Source of the DNA: Brachionus plicatilis
Lineage: Eukaryota; Rotifera; Eurotatoria; Ploima; Brachionidae
Direction of reading: 5' to 3'
Length of the DNA stretch: 64,000 nt
Assembly: GCA_010279815.1 (NCBI GenBank)
Contig: QEOQ01000191.1
Coordinates: 160,551-224,550 of the forward strand
The notes under the pieces are model-generated. The model worked only from the letters and a program-made list of their open reading frames with translations. It was not told the origin of the DNA and did no database searches. Below, piece after piece: positions 54,001 to 63,000 of the stretch; position 1 is the first letter of the stretch; each line of letters starts with the position of its first letter. A program made the translations under genes and the position numbers.

Positions 54001-57000
54001 CACTCCGGACAACTACATCAACGAGTCCGAAACTCCAGTACCAGACACCGGAGCCCCTGGCACAGCCTCGAGCTTCATGCAAAGCAACTACAACATTGAC
54101 ATATACGGCCAGGCTCCCGACAAAATGACCTACACTGATCAAGCTCAAAAGCGCAAAGAATGCCAAAGACTTACAAAGTAAAATTTTATTTTTTTTTTAA
54201 TAATTAATAAATTTAATAAAATAAATTTTTTTTAATTAAAAAGCTTTATTAGAATGGCTGATTATTTAATAGTGGGCACACTGCACGTGCTAGCAGTCAA
54301 TTCGGTCCAGAGTTTGCTGAATTATTTTACTGAACAATTGGAGAATACTCCCAGTCTGGAGGAAATTCAAGCTACCAACAAGATGCCGGAAAAACTTGAC
54401 TCGGATGATGCAGAGCCAGTACCAGAGATAAAAAAAGAAGCAACATTGATCATGGCAGACAAAGACGATGAAAAAGACGAGGAAAAAATGATTCCGCCTC
54501 TTTACATATCCGAGCTGGTGCTCGAAATTGATTCATTGACTTTTAGGCCTGATTTGGATCAATTTAGGGAAACAATTGGAGAAATAATTCAGCAATTCAA
54601 AGATACTTTGCTTCAAGTTGAAAATTTAGTTCCGGACAAGTATTTTGATCCGTTTACCAGGCCAATAATAAATCGAAAATTTGAGGAGAAAACTTGCGGC
54701 GAGGGTCCCAAATTGGACATTATGTTCGAAGATGATCAGCATTTGAAGAGTCAGGAGAATAAATGCCGCGAGTGTTTGAACGCTGCGTTCAATGCGGCTC
54801 AGCAATATGCGGACACATTTGAGCCTTATAGGATATTTTACCGCGAAAATGAGGAAACAGATGTGGAAAAAATACGAACTGAAGAGCATAGTGTTGAATT
54901 CTTTGCCAAGTCGTTGGAAAAGTATCACTTGGAAGAGGAAATGGTTGAGATTATTGTGAACAAGAGACACTTGGGAATGATGTTGGTAGATGCCAATGAA
55001 ATGAAAAATAAGCTCACTCCTAATCCTGTTCGATGTTTGGATGTGGTCAATGATATTTTGCCGCAAATTGCCAAACGAAAAACAGATTCGTTAATTGCCG
55101 AATCTCAGGAGGCAACATTTAAACTTGAGTACAAACCAAATACTACAATTGAGTATGTAGATGCACTGACGTTTTTGGAACAAATTCAAGAAAGAGTATG
55201 TTTTATTTTTATATAAAAAAATTTGCTAAATCCAAAAAAAATTATAAATACTTTGTTTATTTAATTTTAAAAAATAAAATAGTTAGCTTTTTTGATAATA
55301 TGAATTGAGAAAATTATAAAGTAAAGATTTCAAGTTAGATTCAAAATTATTTAAGGTAATATCAATTGAAAAATTTTAATTTAAAAAAAAAATTTGCGAT
55401 TAATTTTTATTAAGCTCTTAGAATTTTAGTTTTTGATTTCAAATAAATAAAAAAAATGTGACTTGTACACATTTATTTAAAACAACTAAAAATTAAAAAA
55501 AGAAAAATCAATAGATAATGCTCAAAAAGAATCTAATTTAAATTTAAGTCATTTGAATTGACTTGAAATTTTTTTTTGAAAAAAAAGTCATTTCAAACAC
55601 TTTGAGATAAAAATGGCCGTCTTAATAACCACATGGAACGGCAAAGGACTTATTTTTAAAAAGTAAATCTTCAATTCAAATCAAATGACTTTTTTTATGA
55701 AAAAAAAATTCCAAATCAAAGTCAAGTCAAGTGACCTGACTTTGACTTAATGACTTTTAAAAAACTCTGAATAATTGAGATCTAAGAACTATTTTAACAT
55801 CAAATTTTTGTAATTAATTAAATAAATAAAATTTAAATTTTTCATTGAAGCAATAAAACTTTGGCTTCGTGAAATTTCTTACAAAACTTCCAAACAAAAA
55901 TAAAAAATTTTATAACTTTTGTTCTACTAATCGAAAACTTGTTCTGCAGATGAAAAAAAGTAAAACAACTTTTGTTTCACCTACTGAAGAAGTCTCAAAA
56001 TTTGTGCAAATTAATTCCGTTTTATTTTGAATACTTTTAAATAGGGCGCAATTTTGCAGAATTCGCACAGATTTTGCAGACTACCACAGTAGGTGAAACA
56101 AAAGTTGCTTGACTTTGTTTCATATGCAGAACAAGTTTTTGACCATTAGATCAAAAGTTTAAATTTATTTATTTTTATATTGAAAGTTTTGTATGAAATT
56201 TCTCAATGCCTAAAACTTTTAAGAAATAACTCAAAATCAGACAAAATAGGCCAAATCAAGATATGAATGTTTTTACTCTCTGGTCAAGGTGGAACTTTTG
56301 AATTTTTGTTGACAAAAAAAATTTTCCTCAATAAATTGAGAAAACCATTTAATGAAAACGATAGAGATGAAAATCTCCCCTTTTATTATTTGTGGGTAGC
56401 GAAAATTGTAACAGATAATACTATTAAATTTATAATAAAGAAAACAACAATTGGAAAAAATTAGAAAAAATAATATTAAAGATATTAAATTTAATTTTTA
56501 TCTTTAAATTTGTGACAAAAAAAATAAAATTGTGTTTTTTTAAGTCTCAGATTTCATGGAAGCTTTTAAATTTGTTTAAAAACACATTTAAACTTAAGAA
56601 TACTTCAAAGATGATAGAAATTAAGTAATCTATTTCGGCAGCGAAAAATAAAAAGAATTTTATTAAAAAAATTTATTTAATTTTTCTATATATATTCAAG
56701 GTTAATCAACAGGCTAGTGCCCATGCCTCATGAGATTGATTAACACTTCATTTATTTAATTGATTATTAAAAAAAATATATAAAAATTAAATAGAGTTAT
56801 TGATTTAATAGTTGTTTGAAAAAATTTAACAACAAGCTATTTAAGTTAGAGAGGTGATTTCACAACAGTATTTTACGAAAAATTACGTAAAATACCGTAA
56901 ATTAACCAAATTTTACCACATTTTACGTAAATTAACGTAAAATCCGAAAAGTGAAAAAGAAGTATTTTAAAATTTACGAAAAATTACGTAAATTTTTAGG

Positions 57001-60000
57001 ATTTTGAGATAATTTTGGTAAAATTTGGTAAAATTCAAAATTTTTTGAAAAAATGTCTTTTTTTTTCCAAAAATCGAAAATTTAAGACAATTTTTTTTTT
57101 CATAAATTGGTCAAAAAAATTGATATTTTTAAATTGTTATAAAAAAAGCTTTCTTAAATTTTCGATTTTTGGAAAAAAAAGACATTTTTTCAAAAAATTT
57201 TGAATTTTACCAAATTTTACCAAAATTATCTCAAAATCCTTAAAATTTACGTAATTTTTCGTAAAATACTGTTTTCAAATCACCACTGTAAATAATTCAA
57301 ATTTAAACTTAAGAATACTTCAAAGATGATAAAAATTAAGTAATTTATTTCGGCAGCGAAAAATAAAAAGAATTTAATTTATTTAATCTATCAAATATTC
57401 AGGATGTATTTAAAATCTTTACCTAGAAATTTAATAAAAACAAAATGAATTAAAAAAAAATGTTGGTTGATTAATTTTTTTAAATTAGATCGATCCTTTG
57501 GAAAAAGAGGCTGAAATTGTGAAAGAAATGTACGAGCTGATCGAAGAGTACAAGGTGCCATGTCCGCCCGAAGACTTGGTTGTCTACAATACCCTTTTCA
57601 ACACAATACAGCTAAGTCGCAACGCAATAGACAAAGCATTGACCGAAAAAGACTCGAACATAGCCAAATTTTGTTCCACATTGGACAAGGACATATCTTC
57701 ATTGACTGACGAATGTCGCCAAATAAAACTCCAGGCCCAATCGCCAAGCATCTTGGATCCCGAGGCCGACAAAGAAACAACCAAAAGTCTCCTAGCTAAA
57801 TTGATATCAGAAATCGAAGTTCTACAGCGAACTGCTCAAACCTACAAAATCTATCAGAAAAATTTCAAAGTAGAGGTGACAAAATTTGACGAGCTCGAGG
57901 AAACAATTGGTGAAATAAAGCTCAAAGAACTGCTGTGGAATTCAATAGACGAATGGGACAATTATTTCAATGAATGGAAAGAAATGGACTTTGAAAAAAT
58001 AGAACCCGGAAGTTTGACTCAAACAGTGAATGTTTACGGCAAGAATGTGTATCAAATTGAAAAGGGCCTACCGCCAAACAACCTAGTGCCATTGCTGAAG
58101 CAGCGCGTTGAGGATATGCGCAACAAAATGCCCATGATAACCGACCTGAGAAATCAATTTCTTAAAAGTCGTCACTGGGACGTAATTCACGAAGTGATCG
58201 GCTTCAAGCCGACCAAAGAAGCACCGCTCAATTTGGGCAAGCTGCTTGAAATAAACGCGTTTGATCATGCGGAAAAAATCCAAGAAATAAGTGGTCAAGC
58301 GAGCAGTGAGGCCAGTTTGGAGACAATACTGAAAAAAGTCGAAGACTCATGGAAGTCGCTTGATTTTGTTGTTTTGCCACACAAAGACACCAAAGATGTG
58401 TTCATTCTGGGTGGCACAGATGAAATTCAGCAAAATTTAGACGACAGCATAATAAATGTGTCCACAATTGCCAGCTCTAGACACGTTGGGCCCATTAAAC
58501 CAAGGGTGGACGATTGGCAACGAAGCTTGGAACTATTCACAAAGACACTGGACGCCTGGCTGGTCTGTCAACGCGGTTGGCTGTATCTGGAGAGCATATT
58601 CTCGGCACCTGACATTGTCAAACAATTGCCCGCTGAGGCAAGAATGTTTTCCAATGTGGACAAATCATGGAAGGACATCATGAGAAAAGTGAACAAAATA
58701 CCACTGGCCATTCGCGCCGGAACTCAGCCAGGCTTGTTGGAGACCTTCCAGAACAATAATTCTCTGTTGGATCAAATAATGAAATGTCTAGAGGCATATC
58801 TGGAGAGTAAACGTGTTGTGTTCGCACGTTTTTACTTTTTGTCTAATGACGAGCTCTTGGAAATATTGGCACAGACTCGAAATCCACACGCTGTCCAGCC
58901 TCATTTGAGAAAGTGTTTTGATGCTATTAACAAGCTTGAATTTGCTGGCGGCACTGGTCAACCAGGGCAAGATGAAGCTGCCGCAGCCACAATTAGCAAT
59001 GACATATTAGCTATGCTATCGCCTGAGGGAGAACGCGTGTCACTTGGCCGCAGCTTAAAGGCTAGAGGTAATTTTTTTTTTTTTTCTTCTGAGTCCAAAA
59101 ACATGTTCATAATTTTAATTAGTGTTATTTTTTTTATTTTTTTTTCTTAATTTTTTAATCTTTGCCAAGCTGGAGTTCAGATCAGATAAACAAAAAATCA
59201 AGAAAAAATAAAATAAAAGTAAAATAAGTTGGTTTAATTTTTTGTGGTTGAATTACAAAATATATCCAATGTTGAAATAACTTTGAAAAAGTGCCATGTA
59301 TCAAATATTTTTTTTCAGTTTCGAATAAAAAAATAATTTTGAAATAAGTCTGTGAATGCAGAATGGTGCAGCATTTTAAGTTGCATCAACTATAAAAGTC
59401 TGCTAATGATGTGCAAAATCTCAGCAAAATGCCTTACGATCGATTGTATTGAAATTTAATTTCTGCTAAACTCTGCAAATTTAGCAGACCCTGATATTTG
59501 ATACAACTTTGAATGTTGCACTAAGTTGCATTTACAGAATTAAGTTTAAACATTTAGAAAAAAAGTTATTTAATTTTTGGGCCTATTGCGTTATGTGATC
59601 ACTGGTTCACATAAAAGGTGAACCAACTTACCCAACCTAAATAGGTGATCAGTTGTGTTCACTTTTTAGGTGAACCAAAAATATGTGTACTAATTAATTA
59701 AAATTTTTTTCAAAATGATCACCTAAAATAAAAAGTGATCACCTAAAATGATACTTACCAAAAAAATTATGACAAAGTAAATAAAAATTTGATTTTTCAA
59801 AATTTAGCAAAATGTGTAATAGTAAATCAAATACTCGTTATTACACTTCTAGAGAAGATATAAATTGAGAAATTAGATGAAATTTTGAAAAATGTCAAAA
59901 TATCTGATGTTAAGCGTCAGGTTTTAACTATTGAAAAAAAAACTTATGAGAATAAATTTTCTTCATCTACAGAAGAAATTGTAAAAATAACTTTAAATAA

Positions 60001-63000
60001 CAAAAAAGATCCTATAAAATGTGATTTTAGTGGAAATTATTTTGAAAAAAATGGTCTCAAGAGACACATTACTGTCAAGCATAAGAATCAATAAAAAAAA
60101 ATTTTTTTGGCTCACTTATTTTTTTTTACATGATTAATAATTTTCTCATCTATTTTTTTTTTGGCTCACCTATTATTTTTTTGGCTCACCTATAGTTCAA
60201 AAAAATTAAAAAATAAATTTTGATTTTCGAAATAATTTTTTTTGTACACATATTTTTGGTTCACCTAAAAAGTGAACCAGTGATCACATAACGCAATAGA
60301 CCCTAATTTTTTTACATTATTTTCTGTTCTTTTTATCATTTTTTACTGAATTTCACAAAACCCACGGTAGGTGAAACAGGAGAATTTTTCACTATGTTTC
60401 ATCTGCAGAACAAATATTAGACCATTAGAACAAAAGATATGCAATTTTTTTCTTTTTATGCTGGAAGTTTGTATGAAATTTCACAGTGTCGTTTAAAAAA
60501 TGTTCAAGTCAACTCGTTTGATCTGGCTTTATATTTATTCTTAAAAAAATAGTCCTTTGACTTGAATTTTTTTTATGCTTGAGATCAAATCACTAGACTT
60601 AAAAATAAAGCAATTTTTAACCGTTCCATGTAGTTATCAAGGTAACCAAATTAGCTTTTTGCGGTTCAATGTAGTAATTGAGCGGCCACTTTTAAACAAA
60701 AGTCTTTCAAATGACTTTTTTTTCAGAAATAAAAATGCCAGGTCAAGTCTAGTGACTTGAATTTGACTTTATGACTTTTAAACAACTATGAAAAAATTAA
60801 TTAAATATTTTTATGTAAAAAAAACACAAATTAGTAAATAAAAAATGTTCAAATAAAATTTCTTTTTATATTTTTTATATTTGAGTAGATTTAAAAAAAA
60901 ATCGAAAAAAATAAATTTTTCCTTCCGTTTCAAGTAGAAATAAAATTATTAAAAAAAATTTTTTTGCCGTCCCAAGCAGAAATAAAAAATTAAAAAAAAT
61001 CCAAAAAATTTTTTATCAATTCGAATCAGATACAGTAATGCTATGATAAGCAGTTTTTACGAAATTTTACGTGATTTTACGAAAATTTTATTTAATTTTG
61101 GTAAATATAAAAAGGGCCAAAAAAAAATGAAAAAATGGCGATTTTTAGGAATTTTAAAAAATTAAAATTAAAATTGAAAAAAAAATTACGAAATTTTACA
61201 TAAATTTTTATTATAAAAAATAGGCAAAATGGTAAATTTTAGTAAAAAAACGAGAAAAAAAAATCGGGAAAAATAGTAAATTTTGAATTAAATTAGTTTA
61301 ATTTTTTATGAAAAAATATTTACATTTAAATGTAAAAGATATATTGGTCACTTAAAAAAAGGTATTATTTAATAAAAAAGATAATCATTTTATATTCCTT
61401 TAATAGTTATTAATTCTTAGGTAAATAAAATAGTCATTGAGAAAAACAGTGACTGGTGGATCATTAATAATTGCATTATAGTTGTGTTTTTTTTTCCCGA
61501 TTTTTTTTCTCGTTTTTTTACTAAAATTTACCATTTTTTCCGTTTGTAATATTTCTGAGTCTGCTGGTAGGCTTTTACTCTCCATTCAGACTTCCCAAGT
61601 CCCGTTTTGGACTCGAGGGTTTCGGATCAAACACAACAAGGTTTTTTAAATAACTTTATTGGGACACGAGGTCCAAATCCAAAACAAAAAATATAACTAA
61701 AGTAAATAGTATTGACAAAAACTAAACTTTAACTAAAAACTGAAAAACATATATAAAAAAACCAAAACAACAATTTGAGCAAAACTGACTTGCTTTTTTC
61801 TTGGACGTCTACATGTTATTTTTTCAATAAAAATTTACGCAAAATTACGTTAAAATTTCGTAATTTTTTTTTTCATTTTTCATTTTAACTTTCTAAAAAT
61901 AAAGAGGTAAAAAAATAAAAAAACTTATTTACAGCTAAATTACGTTTTCTAATATTGTTTATTTTCAGATAATTTATCTCAAAATAAATTCACTCTTTTC
62001 TAATTCCAATCAGATATTAAAAAAAAATTAAAAAAAAACTTTAAAAAGGAAATGTGGAAGAATGGCTTGGCAAAGTGGAAGAAGCAATGTTCTCCAACCT
62101 AAAGCGCATAATGAAGCAATCTCTCGGCGACTTTGAGAGTTCGGTGCGCGAAGAGTGGCTAAGCCGGTGGCCGTCCCAAATAGTGCTGACCGTGTCGCAG
62201 ACCATGTGGTGTCGCGACCTCACCAAAATCCTCGAGTCCTCTGACCTACCCGCTCTTGAACAATTCGAAAAAAAGTCCTTCCAAGACCTGAACAAACTAG
62301 CGCAACTTGTGCGCCAAGAACTGCCCGAGCTCCTTCGCATGTCCCTAGTCTCACTAATCACCATAGACGTGCACGCCAGAGACATAGTCACCGAACTGGT
62401 CAAACTAAAAGTCCAAGACGACTCCAACTTCGAGTGGCTCAAACAACTCCGCTACTACTGGGACACCGAAATCGACAACTCAGTGGTCCGCATGTCCAAC
62501 TCTCTCTACACATACGGCTACGAGTATTTAGGCGCCGGCACCCGTCTAGTCATCACCCCTCTCACCGACCGATGCTACCTCTGTCTAATGGGCGCTCTCC
62601 AACTAGACCTGGGCGGCGCTCCAGCCGGTCCCGCCGGCACCGGCAAGACCGAGACCACCAAAGACCTGGCCAAGTCCTTGGCCAAACAATGCGTGGTCTT
62701 CAACTGCTCGGACGGCCTCGACTACAAAATGATGGGCCGCTTTTTCAGCGGTCTGGCCCAATCGGGCGCCTGGTGCTGCTTCGACGAGTTCAACCGCATC
62801 GACATCGAAGTCCTGTCCGTCATAGCCCAACAACTGATCACCATCAAGAACGCCAAGGCGGCCAAACTTTCCCGCTTCATATTCGAGGGCCGCGAAATAA
62901 AGCTAGTGATGTCATGTGCCGCCTTTATCACCATGAACCCGGGCTATGCGGGCCGCACCGAACTGCCCGACAATCTCAAGGCCCTCTTCCGGCCCATATC

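Larger units (their letters stand above)
59343..60362 (+). repeat. Dispersed repeat R1, copy interrupted by a 725-bp element
   Basis: GTGAATGCAGAATGGTGCA, TGCTAATGATGTGCAAAATC, CTGCAAATTTAGCAG and, after the insertion, TTTTCTGTTC...TGAATTTCACAAAACC match the copy at 10990-11410 (opposite orientation) and the partial copy at 4437-4560. Confidence 0.85.

Noticed and set aside
54626..55066. 146-codon minus-strand frame
   Set aside because: Antisense to DNAH6 exon 6.
57015..57203. 62-codon frame with repeated FLKK/FFKK
   Set aside because: Produced by the palindromic MITE arms in a dynein intron.
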